Below are positions 9,382 through 18,813 of a stretch of DNA of 64,000 bases, piece after piece. The position numbers and the translations under genes are program-made. Where the stretch lies: contig NZ_KI421511.1 in assembly GCF_000473265.1 (NCBI RefSeq), positions 6,961,909 to 7,025,908 on the forward strand, written 5' to 3'. The notes beneath the pieces were generated by a model. The model saw only the letters and a program-made list of their open reading frames with translations. It had not been told where the DNA came from and searched no databases. This DNA comes from Amycolatopsis thermoflava N1165 (GTDB lineage: Bacteria; Actinomycetota; Actinomycetes; Mycobacteriales; Pseudonocardiaceae). Within the stretch, counting starts at the first letter, position 1; every line of letters begins with the position of its first letter.

Positions 9382-9739
9382 CGAGAACCGCCTGAAGTAC
9401 GTGTTGTTCCGGGGTGTCGGAGATGGGCTGGGACGTCCGGTAGATGACGTGGCCGCGCTCGATGAGGTCGGCCAGCAGCACCTTCACGATCGGCACCGGC
9501 AGGTCCAGGTGCGCCGCGACCTCGGCGACCGACAGCGGCCGCTGGCACAGGCGCACGATCCGGGCGTACTCCGGTGCCATGGTGGCCGCTTCGGCCAGTC
9601 CGGGCAGGGCGACCACGAGTGACAGCAGCTGTAGGTCGATGTCGCCGGCGTGGGTGCGGCCGCCGGTGATCGTGTACGGCCGGGCGATCGGGCCCGCGGC
9701 GTCATCGAACCAGGTGTCGTCGTCCCGCCTGATCATCAT
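9362..9739 (-). CDS. cvnC: Conservon protein CvnC (DUF742)
   Basis: A 125-residue DUF742 protein. After a short acidic N-terminus it has the family hallmark RPYTITGGRTH, followed by a winged-helix-like region (RIVRLCQRPLSVAEVAAHLDLPVPIVKVLLADLIERGHV). The ATG at 9739 overlaps the cvnB stop in an ATGA arrangement, which implies translational coupling. A second ATG immediately follows at 9736. DUF742 proteins occur only as part of conservons in actinobacteria and are thought to bridge the roadblock protein and the GTPase. Confidence 0.92.
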   Translation of the reverse strand: MMIRRDDDTWFDDAAGPIARPYTITGGRTHAGDIDLQLLSLVVALPGLAEAATMAPEYARIVRLCQRPLSVAEVAAHLDLPVPIVKVLLADLIERGHVIYRTSQPISDTPEQHVLQAVLDGIRRL

Positions 9740-10146
9740 GGCGTGCTTTGCTGCTCAACTCGTGGCGCCGCGCTCAGCGCCGCGCCGACCCGCTTGACCA
9801 TCATGTTCATCGCGTAGGCGACGAGGCCCATGTCGACGTCGGCCGCGGTCAGCAGCGCGAGGCACGCGCCGTGCCCGGCCGTGGTGACGAACAGGAACGC
9901 GTGGTCCATCTCCACGACGGTCTGGCGCACCGCGCCGCCGCCGAAGTGGCGCCCGGTGCCCTTGGCGAGGCTCTGGAACGCCGACGCCACCGCCGACAGG
10001 TGCTCGCCGTCCTCTTCGGACAGATTGGTCGACCGGCCGATCAGCAGACCGTCGGCCGACAGCACAACCGCCCGGTCCGCTCCGACGACCTGCTGCAGGA
10101 GGTCGTCGAGGAGCCAGTCCAGCTCGTTGATTCCCGCGTTCGTCAC
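9736..10146 (-). CDS. cvnB: Conservon roadblock/LC7 protein CvnB
   Basis: A 136-residue roadblock/LC7 domain protein (LDDLLQQVVGADRAVVLSADGLLIG, then HLSAVASAFQSLAKGTGRHFGGG and FLFVTTAGHGACLALL). Roadblock proteins dimerise and act as regulators of the small GTPase, here CvnD. It starts at a GTG that overlaps the cvnA stop by four bases (GTGA) and ends over the cvnC start. The complete overlap chain cvnA-B-C-D predicts a single polycistronic mRNA and fixed stoichiometry. Confidence 0.93.
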   Translation of the reverse strand: MTNAGINELDWLLDDLLQQVVGADRAVVLSADGLLIGRSTNLSEEDGEHLSAVASAFQSLAKGTGRHFGGGAVRQTVVEMDHAFLFVTTAGHGACLALLTAADVDMGLVAYAMNMMVKRVGAALSAAPRVEQQSTP

Positions 10147-12614
10147 GTGTGCTCTCCCAGAATGTCGGTGGTGCTCGGATCCTGTTCACGAGCGCGGCGG
10201 GTGCCCTGCTGGAACGCCGAGAGCCGGCTGCGGGCCTGCTCCGGGCTGTCCGAGGGCACGGTGCTGTGGTCGGTGGCGGCGCTGAAAGTGGTGGTCTCCT
10301 CGTCCTTCCTCAACTGCGGGGCCAGGTTCTGCTGCCGTCGCCGCCGCGGCAGCGGCGGGCGGTCCGGCGAAATCGGCCCTGCGTGCTGCGGGGGCCGGGC
10401 CTGCGGCGGCCGCGTGTCGATCGGCATGCGGGTGTCCAGCGGCGGCCGCGAGTCCAGCGGCGCCCGCAACGGCACCTGCGGCCGCTGCGGTGGCGCGTGG
10501 TGCTGCTGCTGCGGGGCGGGCGGCGGTTCCGGCGGAGCGGCCGGGACGTTGGCGCGGAACAGGTCCACCCGCGCCGGCGGCTCCTCGCGGTGCCCGTTGG
10601 TGCTGGGCGGCTCGGGCGGGGTGTCGGCCTCTTCCGGCCAGCGGTGCGACGGCACGCTCTGCGCCGGGACCAGCGCCTCCTCGGGCTGCTGTCCGTCCTC
10701 CGGCTGCGGCACCGGAGCCAGCAGCTCGGACCGCACGAGCACGATCGCGCGCGTGCCGCCGTAGGCGGAATCGCGCAGGGTCACCGAAATCCCGTGCCGG
10801 GACGCCAGCCGCGCGACCACGAACAGACCGAGGCGTGGCTCCGCGGACAGCGCCATGACGCTGAAGTCCGGCGGTTCACGCAACATCGCGTTCAGTTCCT
10901 CGGCCTGCTCCGGCTCGATGCCGAGACCCTGGTCCTCGATCTCGATGACCACGCCCTTGCCGACGACGTCGCCGAACACCTCGACGCGCGAGTTCGGCGG
11001 CGAGAACGAGGTGGCGTTGTCGAGCAGCTCGGCGAGCAGGTGCACGAGGTCGGCGACGACCGGGCCGGCGACCGCGACGTTCGGCAGCTTGCCGACGGTG
11101 ACGCGCGCGTAGTCCTCGGTCTCGCCGGTGGCGCCGCGGATCAGGTCGGCCAGCGCGACCGGGTTGCGCCACTGCCGTCCCGGCCGCTCGCCGCCGAGGA
11201 TGATCAGGTTCTCCGCGTTGCGGCGGGCGCGGGTGGACAGGTGGTCCAGGCGGAACAGCATGTCCAGCTGGTCCGGGTCCTCCTGCTTGCGCTCGGCTTC
11301 GTCGAGCGCCTTGAGCTGCCGGTGCACCAGCACCTGGCTGCGGTGCGCGATGTTGAGGAAGACCTTCTTGGTGCCCTCACGGGTCTTGGCCTCGTCGACG
11401 GCGGCGGCGATGGCGGTCTGCTGCGCCTTGTTGAACGCGTCGGCGACCTGGCCGATCTCGTCCTCGCCGTGGTCCAGCAGCGCGACCTCGGTGTCGAGGT
11501 CGACGGCCTCGCCGGTGCGGACCCGCTCGACCAGCTGCGGCAGCTGCGTCTCGGCGGCCTCCAGGGTCTCCTCGCGGAGCCGGCCGAGGCGCTGGATCAG
11601 GCGGTTGGACAGGCGCCAGGCGAAGAAGAACACCGCGAAGGACACGATCAGCGCCGCGGCGCCCGCGATGATCGAGGTGACCAGCGTCCGGTCACCGCTT
11701 TCCAGGCCGACGTCCGTGGCGTTGGAGCTCTGCTCGATGTAGAGGCCCATCAGCGCGTTCCCGACCTGGGTCGCGGCATCGCGCCACTGCGCCTCGGGCA
11801 CCGGGAGCGAGTCCTGGTTGCCGCGTAGGAAAGCGTTTTCAACGATGCTCAGCGTGTCCCACGCCGGGCTCGCGAGCAGCGCCTCGTACTTGGCGCGCAC
11901 CGACGGGATCATCTGCGGTGCGGCGACCTCCAGCTCGGCGTGGTAGGCGCCGACCTGGCTGATGTAGGTGCGGAACTCCTCCTCGGACAGACCGCGCCCG
12001 GCGATGCCGGCGGCCGCCAGCGCGTCACCGCGGGACATCGCGTCGGCCGCGGTGAACAGCGGCATCGCGGTGACGCGGAGGAACGCGGTCTGCGCGTCCG
12101 GCGCGCCCTCGGCGACGCCGTTCAGACCGGTGGCGAACTCGTCGATGATGCGGTTGTAGAAGGCGTAGGCCTCCAGCGGCGACGCTTGCCTGCTGTCCAC
12201 GCGCTGCCGCAGCTCCGGCAGCTGCGCGAAGTTCGCGCTGGTCTTGGCGATGCTCTGGCGAACCGATTCCGGCGCGTCGTCGACCATGTCCTGCAGCACG
12301 GTGGCCATCCGCGCGGCCGTGGTGTCCGTCTTGACGCGGGCCTGGATCAGATCCGCGCCGGGCGCGCCGTTGCTCGCCAGCGTGCGCAGGGTCAGCACGC
12401 GCTCGGCGCGCACCGCGCCGAAGAAGAGGGCGCCGGGCTCGGCCGAATCGTGGACCTTCGTCGCGAATTCGCGGGCGTTCACCGCCTGCACGACCAGGTA
12501 GCCCGCGAGCGCCACGCCGGCGAGCAGCAGGGCGACGCTGGGCACGATCGCGATCGCGAGCACCCTCGACCGGATCGAAGCACGCCGCCTACGTGTTCCG
12601 AATACCTTTTTCAA
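10143..12614 (-). CDS. cvnA: Conservon sensor histidine-kinase-like protein CvnA
   Basis: An 823-residue membrane sensor. Transmembrane helix 1 is at about residues 17-40 (VLAIAIVPSVALLLAGVALAGYL). An extracytoplasmic nitrate/nitrite-sensor-like helical domain spans about 45-310, and helix 2 is at about 312-335 (LVTSIIAGAAALIVSFAVFFFAW). A HAMP-like linker follows, then the region VFLNIAHRSQVLVHRQLKALDEAER that replaces a classical H-box, and a HATPase domain (LLDNATSFSPPNSRV, IEIEDQGLGI, GLGLFVVARLASRHGISV-like). The last 170 residues are proline-rich and probably disordered. The kinase lacks a linked response regulator, as in other conservons. It heads the operon and has a roughly 620-base upstream region. 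Confidence 0.93.
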   Translation of the reverse strand: MKKVFGTRRRRASIRSRVLAIAIVPSVALLLAGVALAGYLVVQAVNAREFATKVHDSAEPGALFFGAVRAERVLTLRTLASNGAPGADLIQARVKTDTTAARMATVLQDMVDDAPESVRQSIAKTSANFAQLPELRQRVDSRQASPLEAYAFYNRIIDEFATGLNGVAEGAPDAQTAFLRVTAMPLFTAADAMSRGDALAAAGIAGRGLSEEEFRTYISQVGAYHAELEVAAPQMIPSVRAKYEALLASPAWDTLSIVENAFLRGNQDSLPVPEAQWRDAATQVGNALMGLYIEQSSNATDVGLESGDRTLVTSIIAGAAALIVSFAVFFFAWRLSNRLIQRLGRLREETLEAAETQLPQLVERVRTGEAVDLDTEVALLDHGEDEIGQVADAFNKAQQTAIAAAVDEAKTREGTKKVFLNIAHRSQVLVHRQLKALDEAERKQEDPDQLDMLFRLDHLSTRARRNAENLIILGGERPGRQWRNPVALADLIRGATGETEDYARVTVGKLPNVAVAGPVVADLVHLLAELLDNATSFSPPNSRVEVFGDVVGKGVVIEIEDQGLGIEPEQAEELNAMLREPPDFSVMALSAEPRLGLFVVARLASRHGISVTLRDSAYGGTRAIVLVRSELLAPVPQPEDGQQPEEALVPAQSVPSHRWPEEADTPPEPPSTNGHREEPPARVDLFRANVPAAPPEPPPAPQQQHHAPPQRPQVPLRAPLDSRPPLDTRMPIDTRPPQARPPQHAGPISPDRPPLPRRRRQQNLAPQLRKDEETTTFSAATDHSTVPSDSPEQARSRLSAFQQGTRRAREQDPSTTDILGEHT

Positions 12615-13238
12615 CGCTCTGAAGAGCCTTCCCGCAACTCGATGTGATGGCCTCGGCCCCCGGACCCGAGTTGACGCTGCGCACAGGAACCGCGGCGGGT
12701 TCTGCGACCGGGAGAGTGAACCAGCCCGGACAAGTATGAGTCAACTTCACGTTCCGTCCGCGCTCGCCGCCTCTCCGCTGAGTGGTCAGGGGCTTTGTCA
12801 GCCGCGCGGATATTGTCGTCCCGCTATATGATCTCGTTACGTCCCGACTGATGGGCCGCGCAGATCCTTGGCGAGTCCGGGGAATGCCGAAGCGTTCCGC
12901 GGGTTCTATTCCGCTGGATGGTCTTGCCGGCTACTCCGGATGGTCGTAGCGGGCGGTGTCGCGCTCGTTCCTTCTGTGATCTGTCACACCTTTATCGATG
13001 AGGTACCGGGGTTCCGAACGAGATTCTAACTGTGGCGCAAGGGGCCCCGGCCGCGTCGGCGGTCGCGGGTCCTTTTCGGAGAATGGCGCTGATCAGGTCG
13101 TCTCACGGTGGGTGCACGCACTGATCACGTTTCGTGCGCCGATAACCGTGACGAATCCGACATCGCCCGGCTCGCTGCGTGATCGGGTGCTCACGCCACC
13201 GGCAAATTGCGCCGCCAATTGTTCTATAGGGTTTTCCC
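12615..13238. other. Gene-free divergent promoter region between cvnA and the amidase
   Basis: No convincing coding sequence is present in this 624-base stretch. It is visibly richer in A/T than the flanking genes, as expected for promoters. Near the right end, TATAGG at 13225-13230 lies eight bases before the amidase ATG and could be its -10 element. Small inverted repeats such as GTGATCTGTCAC near 12979 occur, but nothing strong enough to name. Confidence 0.5.
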
Positions 13239-14540
13239 ATGGTGACGGCGAAGGCGCTGGCCGAAGCGGTGCGGGCCGGGACGGTGGACCCGGTGCGGGA
13301 GACCGAACGGGTGATCGCGGGCGTCGAGGCCGCGGACCGGGTGGTGGGGGCGTTCCGCCGGGTGCGGGCGGACGAGGCCGTGGCGGAGGCCGCGGCGCTG
13401 CGCTCGCGTGCGGACCTGGGGGAGCTGCCGCTGGCCGGGGTGCCGGTGGCGGTGAAGGACGTCGCCGGGATCGCGGGCGAGACCGTGACGAACGGGACCG
13501 CCACGGCCCGGCCGGCTGGTTCGGACCATTTCGTGGTGCGGCGGCTGCGGGAGGCCGGCGCGGTGGTCGTCGGGATCACGCGCGTGCCGGAGCTGTGCAT
13601 CTGGCCGATGACCGACTCGCCGGAAGCCGTGACGCGCAACCCGTGGGCGCCGGAGTACACGGCGGGCGGTTCGTCGGGCGGCAGTGCGGCGGCGGTGGCG
13701 GCTGGGCTGGTGCCGGTCGCGCACGGCACCGACGGGCTCGGCTCGATCCGGTTGCCCGCGGCGATGTGCGGGCTGGTGGGGATCAAGCCGGGGGCGGACG
13801 TGCTGGCCGAGGAGGGCTGGTTCGGGATGTCCGCGCACGGCAGCCTGGCGACGACGGTGGCGGACGCGGCGTTGCTGTTGTCGGTGCTGGCGGGCCGGCC
13901 GGAGTTCGCCGAGGTGCGCGAGCCGGGGCGGTTGCGGATCGCGGTGTCGACGGAGGTGCCGCTGACGCGCGCGCCGGTGCCGCGCCCGTTGACGGCGGCG
14001 GTCGAGCGGGTGGCGGACCTGCTGGCGGCCTCCGGGCATCGCGTGTCTCGCGCGCGGCCGCGGTACGGGGTGGAGCCGGTGGCCGGGATCCTGGAACGGT
14101 GGTTCGCCGGCCCGGCCGAGCAGGCGTCCGAGGTGGACTTCGACGCGCTGCAGCCGCGGACGCAGCGGCACGTGCGGATCGGGCGTGCCGTGCGGAGGCT
14201 GGTGACGCCTGGTACTGCCCGCCGCTGGACGGCACGGGCGGCGGAGTTCTTCACCGGCCAGGACGTGCTGATCACCCCAACGCTCGCGACGATGCCCCCG
14301 AAGGCGGCGGCGTGGCACGCGAGGTCGTGCCTGGCGAACGCGCTGCCTTCGGTGGCACTGGCGGGTTTCACGGGCTTGTGGAACCTGTCCGGCTACCCGG
14401 CGATCTCCGTGCCGGCCGGCCGCACCCCGAACGGCCTGCCGATCGGGGTGCAGTTGGTGACCCGCCCCGGCGGCGAGTCACGGCTGCTGGCGCTGGCCGC
14501 GCAGCTGGAGGCGCTGAACCCCTGGCCCCGCTTGCCCTAG
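13239..14540 (+). CDS. Amidase-signature family hydrolase
   Basis: A 433-residue cytosolic amidase. The Ser-cisSer-Lys triad is visible: Lys in GVPVAVKDVAG (near residue 73), cis-Ser in TAGGSSGGSAAAVAAG, and nucleophile Ser in DGLGSIRLPAAMCGLVGIKP. The end of the protein keeps the family's GLWNLSGYPAISVPAG...LPIGVQLV. The third codon positions are extremely G-rich. Substrate is not predictable. It could hydrolyse aliphatic or aryl amides, and a role in Gln-tRNA formation is unlikely because no gatB or gatC is adjacent. A possible -10 element lies eight bases upstream of the ATG, so the mRNA may be leaderless. Confidence 0.9.
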   Translation: MVTAKALAEAVRAGTVDPVRETERVIAGVEAADRVVGAFRRVRADEAVAEAAALRSRADLGELPLAGVPVAVKDVAGIAGETVTNGTATARPAGSDHFVVRRLREAGAVVVGITRVPELCIWPMTDSPEAVTRNPWAPEYTAGGSSGGSAAAVAAGLVPVAHGTDGLGSIRLPAAMCGLVGIKPGADVLAEEGWFGMSAHGSLATTVADAALLLSVLAGRPEFAEVREPGRLRIAVSTEVPLTRAPVPRPLTAAVERVADLLAASGHRVSRARPRYGVEPVAGILERWFAGPAEQASEVDFDALQPRTQRHVRIGRAVRRLVTPGTARRWTARAAEFFTGQDVLITPTLATMPPKAAAWHARSCLANALPSVALAGFTGLWNLSGYPAISVPAGRTPNGLPIGVQLVTRPGGESRLLALAAQLEALNPWPRLP

Positions 14541-14685
14541 CCGGGTCCCGGCCAGGCTCCACCCTCAGGGCGGTGGGGCTGGCCGGGGTTGCCGCGGACG
14601 CCGCCTCCGGCGGCACCGTTCGACCAACTGGCTTGGTGGGCACCAGCCGATGAAGGGATCGGCGGTCGGTGGGGTCACCGCCTTC

Positions 14686-14942
14686 GGTGGACTGCCCGGT
14701 CGCGGGGCGCTCCGGCGGTCTACTTCTTGGTGGACTGTCCGGTCGCGGGGCGCTCCGGCGGTCTACTTCTTGGTGGACTGCCCGGTCGCGGGGCGCTCCG
14801 GCGGTCTACTTCTTGGTGGACTGTCCGGTCGCGGGGCCTTCCGGCGGTCTACTTCTTGGTGGACTGTCCGGTCGCGGGGTCCTCCGGCGGTCTACTTCTT
14901 GGTGGACTGCCCGGTCGCGGGGCCCTCCGCCGCCTACTTCTT
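14686..14942. repeat. Six tandem 43-bp copies of the 3' end of the neighbouring DivIVA-like gene
   Basis: Units start at 14686, 14729, 14772, 14815, 14858 and 14901 (the last is 42 bp) and run directly into the stop region of the gene at 14934. Each unit contains, on the minus strand, the codons for QSTKK followed by TAG, plus a C/G-rich spacer with CGGAGCGCCCCGCGACCGG. Units differ at only a few positions. Because 43 is not a multiple of three, successive copies fall in different frames. No gene is convincing across 14541-14933. Confidence 0.9.
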
Positions 14943-16568
14943 GGTGGACTGGGGCCGCTTGGCGAGCGGTTTGGGCGGCTGCTGCCCCTCCGCCATGGCG
15001 GCCGGCCCCGCGAGCGCCGCGGGCGGCTTGCCCGTCACGGGGCGGGCACCGCCACCGGGCTTCGGGGCCGGTGCCTTCGGCTGGTTGGGCTTGCCACCTG
15101 CCGGAGCTTCACTGGCCGGGCCCCCCTGGCTGTCGGTGCCCGAACCGCCTTGGCGACTCGCGCTCGGAGGCGCGCTCGGCGACCGGTCGCCCTGCGCACC
15201 GCCTGCAGCCGGCGCCGGCTTCGCCGCGGCCCCCGACTGCGCAGCTGCCCCCGGCTGCGCCTGGGCGGCCGGCTTCGCCGCACCAGTCGCGCCCCCGGCA
15301 CCGGGGCCACTGGCACCCGGCTTCGACGCGCCCGTGGCTGCGCCACCGGCGGTCGCGCCACCGGCACTGGACCCACCGGCAGCTGCGCCACCAGCACTCG
15401 GCCCACCGGCACTGGACCCACCGGCGGTCGCGCTACCGGCACCCGGCCCACCGGCACTGGACCCACCGGCGGTTGCGCCACCGGCACCCGGCCCACCGGC
15501 ACTGGACCCACCGGCGGTCGCGCCACCGGCACCCGGCCCACCGGCACTCGGCCCACCGGCACCCGGCCCACCGACCGGCTTCACCACCGCCGTCTTCACT
15601 GCCGCGGAGTTCACCGTCGGCGGCTTCACCGCGGGCACCGTCTTCATGCCGTCGGCCGCGTCGTCCACGGGGCGGCTCATGTCCACCACGGACTCCTCCC
15701 GCAGCGGCTCCAGCGCCGACTGGCTGCGGGCCAGCACCTCGTCGGTCTTGCGGAGCCGCGCGGCGACCTCCGTGCTGATCCGTGTCAGGCGCTCCACCAG
15801 CTGCCGTGCCTCGCGTTCGCGCTTCTCGGCCCTCGCGGTGGCGTCCTCGACCATCGCGCGCGCCCTCGCGCTGGCCTCGTCGACCAGGCGCTTCGCCTCG
15901 GCGGTCGCCTCCGCGATGCGCCGCTCGGCCTGCTGCTTGCTCGCCGTCTGCTGGTCGGCGATGTGCTTCTCCAGCGCGGCCCGCTGCGACGCCATCGACT
16001 GCTCGAAGTCGTGCTGCACGGTGCGCCGCTTGCGCTCGGCCTCGATGTCCAGCTGCGTCCGCCGCCGCGTCGCCTCCGACGTCAGGCGCTCGACCTCCGC
16101 CTTCGTCGCCTCCAGCGCCCGCTTGTGCTCGGCCTGCAGCGCCTGCCCGTGCGTGTCCAGCTCCGCCAGCAGCTTCTGGTACCGCTCACGCAGCTTCCCG
16201 GACAGCTCGGTCGTCGCGCTCCAGTGCTCCTCCGCCGCGACCTGCGCGCGCGACGTGATCTCCTCGGCGCGCATCTCCGCCAGCTCCACGGTGCGCTGCA
16301 TGCGCTCGTCCAGGTCCTCGACCCGCTCCGGCGGCCGCTTCAGCTCCTCTACCCGGTTCCGCAGCCGCGCGATCTCCCCGCGCGCGCCCTCCAGTTCGCG
16401 CGACAGGTTGGACACCTTGGCCATCGCGTTGTCGCGATCAGCCATCACCCGGCGCAGGTTCGCCTCGACGTGGTCCAGGTACTGCAGCACCTGGCCGCGG
16501 TCGAAGCCGTGCCACACCTGGTTGTACTCACGCCGCAACGGGAGCAGGCTGTCGCGCTCAGAGACCAT
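14934..16568 (-). CDS. DivIVA-like coiled-coil polarity/cell-wall protein
   Basis: A 544-residue cytoskeletal-type protein. The N-terminus (SLLPLRREYNQVWHGFDRGQVLQYLDHVEANL) is the DivIVA membrane-curvature-binding domain. Residues about 60-310 are an almost unbroken heptad-patterned coiled coil (RLRNRVEELKRPPERVEDLDERMQRTVELAEMRAEEI style segments rich in E, R, A, L). Residues about 345-455 are low-complexity Gly/Ala/Ser repeats, and the tail is Pro/Lys-rich, ending PQSTKK. Such proteins organise polar growth and septation in actinobacteria. The ATG at 16568 begins the conserved SERDSLLPL; an ATG seven codons upstream is possible. Its 3' end is amplified in tandem just downstream. Confidence 0.85.
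   Translation of the reverse strand: MVSERDSLLPLRREYNQVWHGFDRGQVLQYLDHVEANLRRVMADRDNAMAKVSNLSRELEGARGEIARLRNRVEELKRPPERVEDLDERMQRTVELAEMRAEEITSRAQVAAEEHWSATTELSGKLRERYQKLLAELDTHGQALQAEHKRALEATKAEVERLTSEATRRRTQLDIEAERKRRTVQHDFEQSMASQRAALEKHIADQQTASKQQAERRIAEATAEAKRLVDEASARARAMVEDATARAEKREREARQLVERLTRISTEVAARLRKTDEVLARSQSALEPLREESVVDMSRPVDDAADGMKTVPAVKPPTVNSAAVKTAVVKPVGGPGAGGPSAGGPGAGGATAGGSSAGGPGAGGATAGGSSAGGPGAGSATAGGSSAGGPSAGGAAAGGSSAGGATAGGAATGASKPGASGPGAGGATGAAKPAAQAQPGAAAQSGAAAKPAPAAGGAQGDRSPSAPPSASRQGGSGTDSQGGPASEAPAGGKPNQPKAPAPKPGGGARPVTGKPPAALAGPAAMAEGQQPPKPLAKRPQSTKK
15296..15577. repeat. In-frame Gly/Ala/Ser codon repeat inside the DivIVA-like gene
   Basis: On the minus strand, 15-codon blocks built from GGPGAGG, GGATAGG and GGSSAGG recur (45-bp period, about five blocks). 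The repeat stays in frame and encodes a flexible linker between the coiled coil and the Pro/Lys-rich tail. It is likely to vary in copy number between strains. Confidence 0.85.
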
Positions 16569-16628
16569 GCGAAAACCGTACCCGCGCACAGCGCGTTAAC
16601 ACGGTCAGGCCCACGCCCGGTGTGTCAC

Positions 16629-18623
16629 TCACCAGTGGAAACCCCTGGTCAGTTTGACGAGGGCGTTCGCCGCGCGGGACAGGTGCCGCTCGCCCTTCCC
16701 GATCCGCAGCTCACCACTGCCGCCCGCGGCCGTCGAGTCGGGGAAGACGCGGTAACCCTCGTACGCGATGGCGTCGACGAGCCCCGGCAGCAGCGTGTAC
16801 GCCGCCTGGATCAGATACCCCTCCGGGGTGCCGATGTGCTTGGGCCGGTTCTTCAGCGCGCGTACCACCATGTCCGCGGCCTGGTCCGGCGACTTCGTCG
16901 GGAACGCGTCGTAGATCTTCGTCGGCCGGATCATCGGCGTGCGGACCAGTGGCATGTGGATGGTCGTGAACGTGATGCCGTCACCGTGGGTCTCGGTCGC
17001 GGCGATCTTGCTGAAGTAGTCCAGCGCCGCCTTCGACGCGACGTACGCGGAGAACCGCGGCGCGATGCCCTGCACGCCGATCGACGACACGTTGACCACG
17101 TGCCCGAACTTCCGCTCGGCCATGTGCGGCAGCACCGCGAGGATCAGCCGGACCGCGCCGAAGTAGTTGATCGCCATGGCGCGCTCGTAGTCGTGGAAGC
17201 GGTCGTAGGACAGCTTGATCGAGCGGCGGATCGACCGGCCGGCGTTGTTGACCAGCATGTCGATGCGACCGTGCTCGGCCAGCATCTGGTCGACGATCTT
17301 GCGCACGGCCTCCTCGTCGGTCAGGTCGGCCGGGTAGATCGAGGCGTAGCCGCCCGCGGCGACGATCTCGTCGCGCACCTCCGCCAGCTCCGGCTCCCGC
17401 CGCGCGACCAGCAGCGGCACCCCGCCCTCGGCCGCCACCTTCAGCGCGGTCGCCCGCCCGATGCCCGACGACGCGCCGGTGATGATCACCCGGCGGCCGT
17501 CCAGCTCGCCCCGCGGCCCGTGCTTGCGGGCGCGGAACGGGTCGAGGTGCTCGCGCCAGTACCGCCACAGCGCGGGCGCGTAGTCCTCGATCCGGGGCAC
17601 GTCGACACCGCTGGCCGCGAGCTCCTTGCGCGTCGCGGCGGAGGCGAAGACCGACGGGAACGACAGCGTGTCCAGCAGGACGGCCGGGATGCCGAGGCGC
17701 TCCAGGAACGCGTCGCGGGTGATCGTGACACCCGGCACGTGCTCGGTCAGCCGGGCCAGCTTCAGCAGGCCGCGGGACAGCCGCCGGTCCAGCTCGACGT
17801 TGATCGTCGGCGCCCCGGCCGCGCGGGCGAAGGCGTTGTAGACGCGGATCACCGACTGCGGTTCCGGGCTGACCAGATGGAACGCGCGCCCGTCCAGACC
17901 CGGCTTGACCACCAGCTCCAGCAGCGCCCTGGCGACGTAGTCGACCGGGACGATGTTCGTGTCGCCGAGGTCCGGGCCGGCGAGCGGCACGTTCGGCAAC
18001 GCGGCGAGCCTGCTGATCGCGGGGAAGAGGTAGTACGGGCCGTCGATCTTGTCCATCTCGCCGGTCTGCGAGTGTCCGACCACGACGGCGGGCCGGTACA
18101 CCCGCCACGGCACCTCGGACTGCTGCCGCACCAGCCGCTCGGCCTCGAACTTCGTCCGGTGGTACGGCGTCGGCAGGCGCTGGCCGGTGTCGAACATGTC
18201 CTCGGTGAACACGCCCTCGTGGTCTCCTGCCACCGCCACCGACGACACGTGGTGCAGACAACCGGCGCCGATGTCCGCGGCCAGGTCGAGCACGTGGCGC
18301 GTGCCGTCGACGTTGGCCTTGACGCTCGTCGCGTCGTCGGCGGTCAGGTCGTACAGCGCGGCCAGGTGGACCAGACCGTCGACCCGGCCCCGCAGCTGGG
18401 CGCGCACGTCCTCGGCGATGCCGAGGTCTTCGCGGCCGATGTCGCCGTCGACCAGCGTCACCTTCTCCGGGTGCGGCCACCCGTTGACCAGGTCCGCCAG
18501 CCGCTCCCGAGACTTCTCCCGGACCAGCAGGAACACCTGGTCGACCTCCGCCCGCGCCACCAGCAGCGGGGTGAACTGGCGTCCGATCAGCCCGGTCGCC
18601 CCGGTCACGAGATACCCGGTCAT
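16629..18623 (-). CDS. Two-domain SDR oxidoreductase, probable fatty acyl-CoA reductase type
   Basis: A 664-residue fusion of two Rossmann domains. The first (residues about 1-360) is an extended SDR with TGATGLIGRQ and the YHRTKFE active-site motif. The second (from about 375) is a classical SDR with TGASSGIGRA, NNAGRS, and the YVASKAALD active site. This arrangement occurs in mycobacterial multidomain reductases thought to reduce fatty acyl-CoA to aldehyde or alcohol and in related wax-ester enzymes. The ATG at 18623 follows GGAGG on the minus strand. The product ends GFHW just downstream of the DivIVA-like gene start, but the genes are separated by 60 bases. Confidence 0.88.
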   Translation of the reverse strand: MTGYLVTGATGLIGRQFTPLLVARAEVDQVFLLVREKSRERLADLVNGWPHPEKVTLVDGDIGREDLGIAEDVRAQLRGRVDGLVHLAALYDLTADDATSVKANVDGTRHVLDLAADIGAGCLHHVSSVAVAGDHEGVFTEDMFDTGQRLPTPYHRTKFEAERLVRQQSEVPWRVYRPAVVVGHSQTGEMDKIDGPYYLFPAISRLAALPNVPLAGPDLGDTNIVPVDYVARALLELVVKPGLDGRAFHLVSPEPQSVIRVYNAFARAAGAPTINVELDRRLSRGLLKLARLTEHVPGVTITRDAFLERLGIPAVLLDTLSFPSVFASAATRKELAASGVDVPRIEDYAPALWRYWREHLDPFRARKHGPRGELDGRRVIITGASSGIGRATALKVAAEGGVPLLVARREPELAEVRDEIVAAGGYASIYPADLTDEEAVRKIVDQMLAEHGRIDMLVNNAGRSIRRSIKLSYDRFHDYERAMAINYFGAVRLILAVLPHMAERKFGHVVNVSSIGVQGIAPRFSAYVASKAALDYFSKIAATETHGDGITFTTIHMPLVRTPMIRPTKIYDAFPTKSPDQAADMVVRALKNRPKHIGTPEGYLIQAAYTLLPGLVDAIAYEGYRVFPDSTAAGGSGELRIGKGERHLSRAANALVKLTRGFHW

Positions 18624-18726
18624 GTGCCTGCCCTCCGCCGTCGTAGCCCGGCTGCATTGTCCGCCGCCGTGGCAGTCGTGACCACAGTCATAGTGCACGG
18701 GGTCCCCGGAACGATCAGTGGACGCG

Positions 18727-18744
18727 AGTAAAGTCGCCTTTACT
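18727..18744. promoter_or_regulatory. Inverted repeat in the SDR / Bax-inhibitor divergent promoter
   Basis: AGTAAAG and CTTTACT pair perfectly around TCGC. It overlaps a TTGACG hexamer at 18744-18749 that could be a -35 element for the plus-strand gene, so it may be an operator. No regulator is identified. Confidence 0.4.
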
Positions 18745-18813
18745 TGACGGGAACCGGCAGGGCGCTGCCGACGTTGAACCTGATGCAGGTGCCAGTAGAT
18801 CCAGGAGGATCAG

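Noticed and set aside
12615-13238. tRNA or small RNA in the cvnA/amidase gap
   Set aside because: No cloverleaf or TTCGAATC-like T-loop sequence and no long stable hairpin was found by eye.
14686-14942. Possible CRISPR array
   Set aside because: Units are contiguous 43-mers with no unique spacers and derive from the neighbouring gene's 3' end; no cas genes.
14589-18731. 1380-codon plus-strand open frame opposite the DivIVA-like and SDR genes
   Set aside because: Antisense shadow of two real genes; the translation is low complexity and lacks any domain.
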